This document shows, piece by piece, positions 37,896 through 48,029 of a DNA stretch of 64,000 nucleotides. The notes under the pieces were generated by a model. That model saw nothing but the letters and a program-made list of their open reading frames with translations. It did not search any database and had not been told where the DNA came from. The position numbers and the translations under genes are program-made. This DNA comes from Azolla caroliniana (taxonomy: Eukaryota > Polypodiophyta). Position 1 is the stretch's first letter; each line of letters begins with the position of its first letter. The DNA lies in contig JBHGNT010000017.1 of the NCBI GenBank assembly GCA_043228905.1, forward strand, positions 11,904,001-11,968,000, written 5' to 3'.

Positions 37896-38623
37896 TGTCG
37901 TAGTGTATTTTGTACACTACGTGAAAAACGTATATAGTATTAGATTCAATAAAAAATGAAGAAATAGAAGAAAATAGCAAAATAAATGGAACATGCATAG
38001 GGCAAGATTCGAACCTTGCACCTCCATGTTAATAATGTAATGTCTTACCATTACATTAGCATTTCATTAGTGTTAAAGCATAGATGTCCCACATAGAAAG
38101 GTAAATTCACGCTAGGATAAACATTAGAAAAACGCATAACAAAAGAAAAAGCTACACATACACATCTAGCGTGCATGATAAAAAACGCACAAGTTAGAAA
38201 AAAGCATGATCACTTTAGATAAAGCATATAGTCTATCTATAGGAAAAGCATGGGGTCTATAGTTAGAGAAAAAGCATGGATTACTAAGACTTCCTCATCA
38301 CTACATAAGGATGGGGAGCACAATGTAATTGTGTGTGAAAAATATTTGGAAACTGGATATGTTTCTAAAAAACACCAATTAATAAACTATACTCGTGGGA
38401 TTCACGAGAATTCTATATCATTCTCTTTCAACCGAAGTTTATATTCTTATATTCATATTGATTAATCTAATACAATACACTCGTGGGATTCACGAGATTG
38501 CTATAACTCTTTCTTACAACATATTTATATTCTTATTAGCCTTAAAACTCTCCTCTTTCTAGTCCAAAACCCCAGCGGTTCCCACCCGACTCACGCAACG
38601 ATCCGGAGCCGAAAGGCACGACA
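37896..38623 (+). repeat. Array LTR 2
   Basis: Identical to LTR 1 except for one C-to-T change (TTACACTAGC to TTACATTAGC) that falls in the antisense A box. Confidence 0.93.
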
Positions 38624-38661
38624 CAGTTGGTGAACCCGACGTGAAGGCGGGTGGCAAGGAG

Positions 38662-40683
38662 ATGGAGAATCAACAAGAGGCAATGAGCATAACGATGATG
38701 ATGATGTTCGAGCGGATGCTACAAGAACAACGAGTGATGTCGGAGATCACGGGGGCAGTAAAGCGGCTCGTACAACGAAACGGACAATTCAACGGAAACG
38801 ATGTGTCATGCTATCTACGTGACTACAAGGCGGAGATGATACGATGTGGGATACCGGAAGGATTGCAAGTGACATCCTTCAATCGGGTGGCCACGGATGA
38901 GCTACAAGAAAGAATCTACAAGATACGGCAACAAAACTCGACATGGGGGTCATTCGAAGAAGCTTTACGAGAGACATATGATTACAAGAGATCAAAGGGA
39001 CAAGATCGGCGAAAATTCGACGAATGGGTGGCATCGGAGAAGACCCACCGAAGTGCAACACAAGCATTCCTAGAGTTCGAGCATCGTCTTGCTCAACTCT
39101 CGGAGCAGGAACAAAGATTGGTGGGGGAGGACAAAGTCCTAATGTTCGTAAGATCGATTGATCGGAAAGAAAGGAAGGACATCGGGATTGAACTCGAAGA
39201 CGATGACGGTGCGAATGGTCTTACCGAAGATTGGGCCGAAGTCCAAAGGGTATGCCGGAGACATGATGAGAGGAAGATGAGAATCTTGTCAACAACATGG
39301 CCGATGAAGGATGGTCGATTGAGGAAAAACGATGAAGCCAATATGAAGGCCGAAATACAACATGATGGTACCACGGGAGAAAGAGTGGAACAAGACACCC
39401 ACTCGTCTTGTGAAAGAACGATGGCGAAGGATAAGGCCGATAATGCAAGTGTAGAAGGAAATTTCGGGATACAAGTGCCCGAGACATCGGGTCAAAAAGG
39501 GGTAAGCATAATAGATGTTTGCATAATTGATGCAGATAAAGAGTGTGAAGCGGATGTGATTAAGGAGGTAGCCACAAAAGACGAAATCGAATCGGAGGTG
39601 GCTATGGACGAATCAATGGCGGATTGCCATATCGAGACTTCCCCACCACTGATTCCAGAGACTCCGGCGGTTGCGATCGAAAGGCAACGTGAGACCGAAG
39701 AGACGGAAGGTGGCGGAGAGAAAACGAATGTCGAAGCCGACGAATATGATGAAGAGATAGCCGAGAAGAATGCTAAGGGTGAAACTACGAAAGAAGGTAA
39801 TACCGAGGATTCATGCCAACAATATCTAGAGACTTCGGCGGTTGTGTCCGAGAACCAACGTGAGACCGGAGAGACGGGAGATGGCGGCGAGGAAGGTAAA
39901 GTCGGAAGTCGGTTCGGATGGAAAATGATCCATCCGAAATTCCAATCTAAAAGAAAGTGCGACAATGCGGAGGTCGGGTCTACGACGGGAGAAGCGCGTA
40001 ATACAGAGCACGCTCTACGGCGAATAAAGAAACGTGTGTTATGGCGAATAAAGAAGCACGCGCTACGGCGAGAAAAGAAGCATGCATTACAACCACACGA
40101 GGACCGAACAACGAGCACATATCGGAGGACCTACGTGGCGAACAACGGAAAGAAGTGCCGAAAGTCGAACCGGACAAGACAGGTGAAAACGAAGAAAAGA
40201 AAGCAAATCCGGACGAAAAGAAAAGAAAAGAAACCGACCCGAAAGAGCACTGAATCGGTAAAAACCGATCAACCGAGTCCGGATCGACCGAATACAAATC
40301 GGAAAGGAAGCCGAACTAAACGAAAGACGATCCGACGAGACCGAATCGGAAGTAAGCTAATCCGACTAAACCGAAAATCCGAAAAGAAGTCGAGATTGAT
40401 GAAGAAAAGAAAGAGGGCAAGAAAAGATACTACCGCGGATGACAAGGACCAAGCGGGCCATGCAAAAAGCGAACGAAGACTATGGTGGATCGGATGGCGA
40501 CAATGGTTCGGGTGGAAAGAATGGATGTGCTCCAAATGGAGAGACAAAGTCAACATAACAAGAGAAGTCGAGGGTACTACGAGCCGGCAACAAAACCAAT
40601 CGGGTAGAGACCGGACGGAGGAGACTAACAAACACCAACAACTTTGGCACATACCGGAGGATGTGCGGGTTTGGAGGGGGTGA
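38662..40683 (+). CDS. Array unit 2: gag-like protein
   Basis: Same 673-codon frame as unit 1, with no amino-acid difference. It shares the GGCGGGTGGC variant near the upstream GTG with unit 1, against GGCGGGAGGC in units 3 and 4. Confidence 0.85.
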   Translation: MENQQEAMSITMMMMFERMLQEQRVMSEITGAVKRLVQRNGQFNGNDVSCYLRDYKAEMIRCGIPEGLQVTSFNRVATDELQERIYKIRQQNSTWGSFEEALRETYDYKRSKGQDRRKFDEWVASEKTHRSATQAFLEFEHRLAQLSEQEQRLVGEDKVLMFVRSIDRKERKDIGIELEDDDGANGLTEDWAEVQRVCRRHDERKMRILSTTWPMKDGRLRKNDEANMKAEIQHDGTTGERVEQDTHSSCERTMAKDKADNASVEGNFGIQVPETSGQKGVSIIDVCIIDADKECEADVIKEVATKDEIESEVAMDESMADCHIETSPPLIPETPAVAIERQRETEETEGGGEKTNVEADEYDEEIAEKNAKGETTKEGNTEDSCQQYLETSAVVSENQRETGETGDGGEEGKVGSRFGWKMIHPKFQSKRKCDNAEVGSTTGEARNTEHALRRIKKRVLWRIKKHALRREKKHALQPHEDRTTSTYRRTYVANNGKKCRKSNRTRQVKTKKRKQIRTKRKEKKPTRKSTESVKTDQPSPDRPNTNRKGSRTKRKTIRRDRIGSKLIRLNRKSEKKSRLMKKRKRARKDTTADDKDQAGHAKSERRLWWIGWRQWFGWKEWMCSKWRDKVNITREVEGTTSRQQNQSGRDRTEETNKHQQLWHIPEDVRVWRG

Positions 40684-40684
40684 G

Positions 40685-41412
40685 TGTCGTAGTGTATTTT
40701 GTACACTACGTGAAAAACGTATATAGTATTAGATTCAATAAAAAATGAAGAAATAGAAGAAAATAGCAAAATAAATGGAACATGCATAGGGCAAGATTCG
40801 AACCTTGCACCTCCATGTTAATAATGTAATGTCTTACCATTACACTAGCATTTCATTAGTGTTAAAGCATAGATGTCCCACATAGAAAGGTAAATTCACG
40901 CTAGGATAAACATTAGAAAAACGCATAACAAAAGAAAAAGCTACACATACACATCTAGCGTGCATGATAAAAAACGCACAAGTTAGAAAAAAGCATGATC
41001 ACTTTAGATAAAGCATATAGTCTATCTATAGGAAAAGCATGGGGTCTATAGTTAGAGAAAAAGCATGGATTACTAAGACTTCCTCATCACTACATAAGGA
41101 TGGGGAGCACAATGTAATTGTGTGTGAAAAATATTTGGAAACTGGATATGTTTCTAAAAAACACCAATTAATAAACTATACTCGTGGGATTCACGAGAAT
41201 TCTATATCATTCTCTTTCAACCGAAGTTTATATTCTTATATTCATATTGATTAATCTAATACAATACACTCGTGGGATTCACGAGATTGCTATAACTCTT
41301 TCTTACAACATATTTATATTCTTATTAGCCTTAAAACTCTCCTCTTTCTAGTCCAAAACCCCAGCGGTTCCCACCCGACTCACGCAACGATCCGGAGCCG
41401 AAAGGCACGACA
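40685..41412 (+). repeat. Array LTR 3
   Basis: Same sequence as LTR 1, including an intact antisense A box. Confidence 0.93.
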
Positions 41413-41450
41413 CAGTTGGTGAACCCGACGTGAAGGCGGGAGGCAAGGAG

Positions 41451-43472
41451 ATGGAGAATCAACAAGAGGCAATGAGCATAACGATGATGATGATGTTCGA
41501 GCGGATGCTACAAGAACAACGAGTGATGTCGGAGATCACGGGGGCAGTAAAGCGGCTCGTACAACGAAACGGACAATTCAACGGAAACGATGTGTCATGC
41601 TATCTACGTGACTACAAGGCGGAGATGATACGATGTGGGATACCGGAAGGATTGCAAGTGACATCCTTCAATCGGGTGGCCACGGATGAGCTACAAGAAA
41701 GAATCTACAAGATACGGCAACAAAACTCGACATGGGGGTCATTCGAAGAAGCTTTACGAGAGACATATGATTACAAGAGATCAAAGGGACAAGATCGGCG
41801 AAAATTCGACGAATGGGTGGCATCGGAGAAGACCCACCGAAGTGCAACACAAGCATTCCTAGAGTTCGAGCATCGTCTTGCTCAACTCTCGGAGCAGGAA
41901 CAAAGATTGGTGGGGGAGGACAAAGTCCTAATGTTCGTAAGATCGATTGATCGGAAAGAAAGGAAGGACATCGGGATTGAACTCGAAGACGATGACGGTG
42001 CGAATGGTCTTACCGAAGATTGGGCCGAAGTCCAAAGGGTATGCCGGAGACATGATGAGAGGAAGATGAGAATCTTGTCAACAACATGGCCGATGAAGGA
42101 TGGTCGATTGAGGAAAAACGATGAAGCCAATATGAAGGCCGAAATACAACATGATGGTACCACGGGAGAAAGAGTGGAACAAGACACCCACTCGTCTTGT
42201 GAAAGAACGATGGCGAAGGATAAGGCCGATAATGCAAGTGTAGAAGGAAATTTCGGGATACAAGTGCCCGAGACATCGGGTCAAAAAGGGGTAAGCATAA
42301 TAGATGTTTGCATAATTGATGCAGATAAAGAGTGTGAAGCGGATGTGATTAAGGAGGTAGCCACAAAAGACGAAATCGAATCGGAGGTGGCTATGGACGA
42401 ATCAATGGCGGATTGCCATATCGAGACTTCCCCACCACTGATTCCAGAGACTCCGGCGGTTGCGATCGAAAGGCAACGTGAGACCGAAGAGACGGAAGGT
42501 GGCGGAGAGAAAACGAATGTCGAAGCCGACGAATATGATGAAGAGATAGCCGAGAAGAATGCTAAGGGTGAAACTACGAAAGAAGGTAATACCGAGGATT
42601 CATGCCAACAATATCTAGAGACTTCGGCGGTTGTGTCCGAGAACCAACGTGAGACCGGAGAGACGGGAGATGGCGGCGAGGAAGGTAAAGTCGGAAGTCG
42701 GTTCGGATGGAAAATGATCCATCCGAAATTCCAATCTAAAAGAAAGTGCGACAATGCGGAGGTCGGGTCTACGACGGGAGAAGCGCGTAATACAGAGCAC
42801 GCTCTACGGCGAATAAAGAAACGTGTGTTATGGCGAATAAAGAAGCACGCGCTACGGCGAGAAAAGAAGCATGCATTACAACCACACGAGGACCGAACAA
42901 CGAGCACATATCGGAGGACCTACGTGGCGAACAACGGAAAGAAGTGCCGAAAGTCGAACCGGACAAGACAGGTGAAAACGAAGAAAAGAAAGCAAATCCG
43001 GACGAAAAGAAAAGAAAAGAAACCGACCCGAAAGAGCACTGAATCGGTAAAAACCGATCAACCGAGTCCGGATCGACCGAATACAAATCGGAAAGGAAGC
43101 CGAACTAAACGAAAGACGATCCGACGAGACCGAATCGGAAGTAAGCTAATCCGACTAAACCGAAAATCCGAAAAGAAGTCGAGATTGATGAAGAAAAGAA
43201 AGAGGGCAAGAAAAGATACTACCGCGGATGACAAGGACCAAGCGGGCCATGCAAAAAGCGAACGAAGACTATGGTGGATCGGATGGCGACAATGGTTCGG
43301 GTGGAAAGAATGGATGTGCTCCAAATGGAGAGACAAAGTCAACATAACAAGAGAAGTCGAGGGTACTACGAGCCGGCAACAAAACCAATCGGGTAGAGAC
43401 CGGACGGAGGAGACTAACAAACACCAACAACTTTGGCACATACCGGAGGATGTGCGGGTTTGGAGGGGGTGA
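41451..43472 (+). CDS. Array unit 3: gag-like protein
   Basis: Same 673-codon protein. It carries the silent GGA variant (GGCGGGAGGC, 41435-41444), shared with unit 4. The variants therefore pair neighbouring units, as stepwise or block duplication would produce. Confidence 0.85.
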   Translation: MENQQEAMSITMMMMFERMLQEQRVMSEITGAVKRLVQRNGQFNGNDVSCYLRDYKAEMIRCGIPEGLQVTSFNRVATDELQERIYKIRQQNSTWGSFEEALRETYDYKRSKGQDRRKFDEWVASEKTHRSATQAFLEFEHRLAQLSEQEQRLVGEDKVLMFVRSIDRKERKDIGIELEDDDGANGLTEDWAEVQRVCRRHDERKMRILSTTWPMKDGRLRKNDEANMKAEIQHDGTTGERVEQDTHSSCERTMAKDKADNASVEGNFGIQVPETSGQKGVSIIDVCIIDADKECEADVIKEVATKDEIESEVAMDESMADCHIETSPPLIPETPAVAIERQRETEETEGGGEKTNVEADEYDEEIAEKNAKGETTKEGNTEDSCQQYLETSAVVSENQRETGETGDGGEEGKVGSRFGWKMIHPKFQSKRKCDNAEVGSTTGEARNTEHALRRIKKRVLWRIKKHALRREKKHALQPHEDRTTSTYRRTYVANNGKKCRKSNRTRQVKTKKRKQIRTKRKEKKPTRKSTESVKTDQPSPDRPNTNRKGSRTKRKTIRRDRIGSKLIRLNRKSEKKSRLMKKRKRARKDTTADDKDQAGHAKSERRLWWIGWRQWFGWKEWMCSKWRDKVNITREVEGTTSRQQNQSGRDRTEETNKHQQLWHIPEDVRVWRG

Positions 43473-43473
43473 G

Positions 43474-44201
43474 TGTCGTAGTGTATTTTGTACACTACGT
43501 GAAAAACGTATATAGTATTAGATTCAATAAAAAATGAAGAAATAGAAGAAAATAGCAAAATAAATGGAACATGCATAGGGCAAGATTCGAACCTTGCACC
43601 TCCATGTTAATAATGTAATGTCTTACCATTACACTAGCATTTCATTAGTGTTAAAGCATAGATGTCCCACATAGAAAGGTAAATTCACGCTAGGATAAAC
43701 ATTAGAAAAACGCATAACAAAAGAAAAAGCTACACATACACATCTAGCGTGCATGATAAAAAACGCACAAGTTAGAAAAAAGCATGATCACTTTAGATAA
43801 AGCATATAGTCTATCTATAGGAAAAGCATGGGGTCTATAGTTAGAGAAAAAGCATGGATTACTAAGACTTCCTCATCACTACATAAGGATGGGGAGCACA
43901 ATGTAATTGTGTGTGAAAAATATTTGGAAACTGGATATGTTTCTAAAAAACACCAATTAATAAACTATACTCGTGGGATTCACGAGAATTCTATATCATT
44001 CTCTTTCAACCGAAGTTTATATTCTTATATTCATATTGATTAATCTAATACAATACACTCGTGGGATTCACGAGATTGCTATAACTCTTTCTTACAACAT
44101 ATTTATATTCTTATTAGCCTTAAAACTCTCCTCTTTCTAGTCCAAAACCCCAGCGGTTCCCACCCGACTCACGCAACGATCCGGAGCCGAAAGGCACGAC
44201 A
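43474..44201 (+). repeat. Array LTR 4
   Basis: Same sequence as LTR 1. Confidence 0.93.
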
Positions 44202-44239
44202 CAGTTGGTGAACCCGACGTGAAGGCGGGAGGCAAGGAG

Positions 44240-46261
44240 ATGGAGAATCAACAAGAGGCAATGAGCATAACGATGATGATGATGTTCGAGCGGATGCTAC
44301 AAGAACAACGAGTGATGTCGGAGATCACGGGGGCAGTAAAGCGGCTCGTACAACGAAACGGACAATTCAACGGAAACGATGTGTCATGCTATCTACGTGA
44401 CTACAAGGCGGAGATGATACGATGTGGGATACCGGAAGGATTGCAAGTGACATCCTTCAATCGGGTGGCCACGGATGAGCTACAAGAAAGAATCTACAAG
44501 ATACGGCAACAAAACTCGACATGGGGGTCATTCGAAGAAGCTTTACGAGAGACATATGATTACAAGAGATCAAAGGGACAAGATCGGCGAAAATTCGACG
44601 AATGGGTGGCATCGGAGAAGACCCACCGAAGTGCAACACAAGCATTCCTAGAGTTCGAGCATCGTCTTGCTCAACTCTCGGAGCAGGAACAAAGATTGGT
44701 GGGGGAGGACAAAGTCCTAATGTTCGTAAGATCGATTGATCGGAAAGAAAGGAAGGACATCGGGATTGAACTCGAAGACGATGACGGTGCGAATGGTCTT
44801 ACCGAAGATTGGGCCGAAGTCCAAAGGGTATGCCGGAGACATGATGAGAGGAAGATGAGAATCTTGTCAACAACATGGCCGATGAAGGATGGTCGATTGA
44901 GGAAAAACGATGAAGCCAATATGAAGGCCGAAATACAACATGATGGTACCACGGGAGAAAGAGTGGAACAAGACACCCACTCGTCTTGTGAAAGAACGAT
45001 GGCGAAGGATAAGGCCGATAATGCAAGTGTAGAAGGAAATTTCGGGATACAAGTGCCCGAGACATCGGGTCAAAAAGGGGTAAGCATAATAGATGTTTGC
45101 ATAATTGATGCAGATAAAGAGTGTGAAGCGGATGTGATTAAGGAGGTAGCCACAAAAGACGAAATCGAATCGGAGGTGGCTATGGACGAATCAATGGCGG
45201 ATTGCCATATCGAGACTTCCCCACCACTGATTCCAGAGACTCCGGCGGTTGCGATCGAAAGGCAACGTGAGACCGAAGAGACGGAAGGTGGCGGAGAGAA
45301 AACGAATGTCGAAGCCGACGAATATGATGAAGAGATAGCCGAGAAGAATGCTAAGGGTGAAACTACGAAAGAAGGTAATACCGAGGATTCATGCCAACAA
45401 TATCTAGAGACTTCGGCGGTTGTGTCCGAGAACCAACGTGAGACCGGAGAGACGGGAGATGGCGGCGAGGAAGGTAAAGTCGGAAGTCGGTTCGGATGGA
45501 AAATGATCCATCCGAAATTCCAATCTAAAAGAAAGTGCGACAATGCGGAGGTCGGGTCTACGACGGGAGAAGCGCGTAATACAGAGCACGCTCTACGGCG
45601 AATAAAGAAACGTGTGTTATGGCGAATAAAGAAGCACGCGCTACGGCGAGAAAAGAAGCATGCATTACAACCACACGAGGACCGAACAACGAGCACATAT
45701 CGGAGGACCTACGTGGCGAACAACGGAAAGAAGTGCCGAAAGTCGAACCGGACAAGACAGGTGAAAACGAAGAAAAGAAAGCAAATCCGGACGAAAAGAA
45801 AAGAAAAGAAACCGACCCGAAAGAGCACTGAATCGGTAAAAACCGATCAACCGAGTCCGGATCGACCGAATACAAATCGGAAAGGAAGCCGAACTAAACG
45901 AAAGACGATCCGACGAGACCGAATCGGAAGTAAGCTAATCCGACTAAACCGAAAATCCGAAAAGAAGTCGAGATTGATGAAGAAAAGAAAGAGGGCAAGA
46001 AAAGATACTACCGCGGATGACAAGGACCAAGCGGGCCATGCAAAAAGCGAACGAAGACTATGGTGGATCGGATGGCGACAATGGTTCGGGTGGAAAGAAT
46101 GGATGTGCTCCAAATGGAGAGACAAAGTCAACATAACAAGAGAAGTCGAGGGTACTACGAGCCGGCAACAAAACCAATCGGGTAGAGACCGGACGGAGGA
46201 GACTAACAAACACCAACAACTTTGGCACATACCGGAGGATGTGCGGGTTTGGAGGGGGTGA
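44240..46261 (+). CDS. Array unit 4: gag-like protein
   Basis: Same 673-codon protein and the same GGA variant as unit 3. It is followed by LTR 5, not by a fifth internal region. Confidence 0.85.
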   Translation: MENQQEAMSITMMMMFERMLQEQRVMSEITGAVKRLVQRNGQFNGNDVSCYLRDYKAEMIRCGIPEGLQVTSFNRVATDELQERIYKIRQQNSTWGSFEEALRETYDYKRSKGQDRRKFDEWVASEKTHRSATQAFLEFEHRLAQLSEQEQRLVGEDKVLMFVRSIDRKERKDIGIELEDDDGANGLTEDWAEVQRVCRRHDERKMRILSTTWPMKDGRLRKNDEANMKAEIQHDGTTGERVEQDTHSSCERTMAKDKADNASVEGNFGIQVPETSGQKGVSIIDVCIIDADKECEADVIKEVATKDEIESEVAMDESMADCHIETSPPLIPETPAVAIERQRETEETEGGGEKTNVEADEYDEEIAEKNAKGETTKEGNTEDSCQQYLETSAVVSENQRETGETGDGGEEGKVGSRFGWKMIHPKFQSKRKCDNAEVGSTTGEARNTEHALRRIKKRVLWRIKKHALRREKKHALQPHEDRTTSTYRRTYVANNGKKCRKSNRTRQVKTKKRKQIRTKRKEKKPTRKSTESVKTDQPSPDRPNTNRKGSRTKRKTIRRDRIGSKLIRLNRKSEKKSRLMKKRKRARKDTTADDKDQAGHAKSERRLWWIGWRQWFGWKEWMCSKWRDKVNITREVEGTTSRQQNQSGRDRTEETNKHQQLWHIPEDVRVWRG

Positions 46262-46262
46262 G

Positions 46263-46990
46263 TGTCGTAGTGTATTTTGTACACTACGTGAAAAACGTAT
46301 ATAGTATTAGATTCAATAAAAAATGAAGAAATAGAAGAAAATAGCAAAATAAATGGAACATGCATAGGGCAAGATTCGAACCTTGCACCTCCATGTTAAT
46401 AATGTAATGTCTTACCATTACACTAGCATTTCATTAGTGTTAAAGCATAGATGTCCCACATAGAAAGGTAAATTCACGCTAGGATAAACATTAGAAAAAC
46501 GCATAACAAAAGAAAAAGCTACACATACACATCTAGCGTGCATGATAAAAAACGCACAAGTTAGAAAAAAGCATGATCACTTTAGATAAAGCATATAGTC
46601 TATCTATAGGAAAAGCATGGGGTCTATAGTTAGAGAAAAAGCATGGATTACTAAGACTTCCTCATCACTACATAAGGATGGGGAGCACAATGTAATTGTG
46701 TGTGAAAAATATTTGGAAACTGGATATGTTTCTAAAAAACACCAATTAATAAACTATACTCGTGGGATTCACGAGAATTCTATATCATTCTCTTTCAACC
46801 GAAGTTTATATTCTTATATTCATATTGATTAATCTAATACAATACACTCGTGGGATTCACGAGATTGCTATAACTCTTTCTTACAACATATTTATATTCT
46901 TATTAGCCTTAAAACTCTCCTCTTTCTAGTCCAAAACCCCAGCGGTTCCCACCCGACTCACGCAACGATCCGGAGCCGAAAGGCACGACA
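46263..46990 (+). repeat. Array LTR 5 (right outer)
   Basis: Ends GGCACGACA at 46990, followed by the target duplication GCGC and the resumed TnA gene 1 frame. Confidence 0.93.
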
Positions 46991-47343
46991 GCGCATCCCT
47001 AAATAATACAGTTTGCACATGTGGGTGCCCAATCTGTCGATCAAACCCACAAGAGGAGTGTAAATCATCTGAGCACGTTATCTCTTCCATGAGTTATTTA
47101 TTAGATTCAATATTGTGTCTTAGAGAAACTGACGCTATCTTCCATAGTCATAAATGTGTCATGGGTTTATGTCAAGATTGTGGCCCTACTAGATTTAGGT
47201 GGTGTCTAAATGAATTGAGTAGTGAAATATTGATCTCTGTGAAGTTCTTTGAGTCAGTGAACACCAATTTCGAAGGAAAGGTGTGTAAAAGAAAGGATCT
47301 AGTTCGGAAGATGCTAATTAGCTACTTTACTCAACTATGGTAG

Positions 47344-48029
47344 TAGCTAGGATAGCTAATTAGCTACTTTACTAACTATGGTGGTATCTAGGATAGCTTA
47401 TTAGCTACTTTACACAACTATGGCAGTAGCTAATTAGCTACTATGATAGCTAATTAGCTAGTACCATAGCTAATTAGCTACTAGGATAGCTAATTAGCTG
47501 CTAGTAGCTAATTAGCTGCTAGTAGCTAATTAGCTACTAGGATAGCTTATTAGCTACTTTACACAACTATGGCAGTAGCTAATTAGCTAATAGGATAGCT
47601 AATTAGCTAGTAGGATAGCTAATTAGCTTTTTTACACAACTATGGTACTAGCTAATTAGCTAGTAGCTCATTAGCTGCCAGTAGCTAATTAGCTAGTAGG
47701 ATAGCTAATTAGCTACTTTACACAACTATGGTGCTAGCTAATTAGCTATGAGCTCCCAGTAGGATAGCTATGAGTAGCTAATCAGCTAGTAGCTAACTAG
47801 TTGGCATTAGCTAATTAGCTGCTAGTAGGATAGCTAATTAGCTAGTAGCTAACTAGCTGCCACTTAGCTAATTAACTACTATAATAAACTATGGCAGTAG
47901 CTAATTAACTAATAGGATAGCTATTAACTGCTTTAATCAACTATGGTAGTAGCTAATTAGCTACAACGATAGCAACAAAATAGTTTCCATACTTTTTACG
48001 GCTTAGCTAATTAGAAAAGACTAAGCTTA
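47344..48029. repeat. TAGCTAATTAGCTA-rich stretch between the TnA genes
   Basis: Irregular repeats of TAGCTAATTAGCTA with spacers such as CTACTTTACACAACTATGG. It lacks the strict 20-base period of the other cluster. No gene is seen. The catalytic exons expected for gene 1 are not here. Confidence 0.88.

Larger units (their letters stand above)
35107..46990 (+). mobile_element. Tandem LTR array: five LTRs and four gag-only internal regions
   Basis: LTR-internal units repeat with a strict period of 2,789 bases: LTRs at 35107-35834, 37896-38623, 40685-41412, 43474-44201, 46263-46990 (728 bases each), internal regions of 2,061 bases between them. Each LTR begins TGTCGTAGTG and ends GGCACGACA. 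A PBS-like TTGGTGAACCCGACGTG follows each internal-facing LTR and a polypurine tract (TTTGGAGGGGGTGAG) precedes each. The whole array is flanked by a single duplication, GCGC (35103-35106, 46991-46994). I found only two polymorphic positions between units. The element encodes gag only, so it is a non-autonomous (LARD-like) retrotransposon that became a concatemer. Confidence 0.92.
32561..47343 (+). pseudogene. TnA gene 1: HTH-like and Cys-rich putative transposase N-terminus, split by insertions
   Basis: Coding pieces 32561-33310, 34171-34328, 35083-35106 and 46995-47343. The first intron (33311-34170) has donor GTATTT and acceptor TTACGCAG. Removing the solo LTR and the array, each with one TSD copy, makes the frame continuous. 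The protein has a basic N-terminus, an HTH-like segment (INISELSKVIGVSRKTMYN) and a Cys-rich part (RYTCCCIYHVQMGFL, then CTCGCPICR and CVMGLCQDCG). This combination recalls transposon-associated proteins of lower plants and other eukaryotes, from memory and not verified. TAG stops lie at 32668 and 33308. No catalytic core follows 47343, so the copy looks 3'-deleted. Confidence 0.6.
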
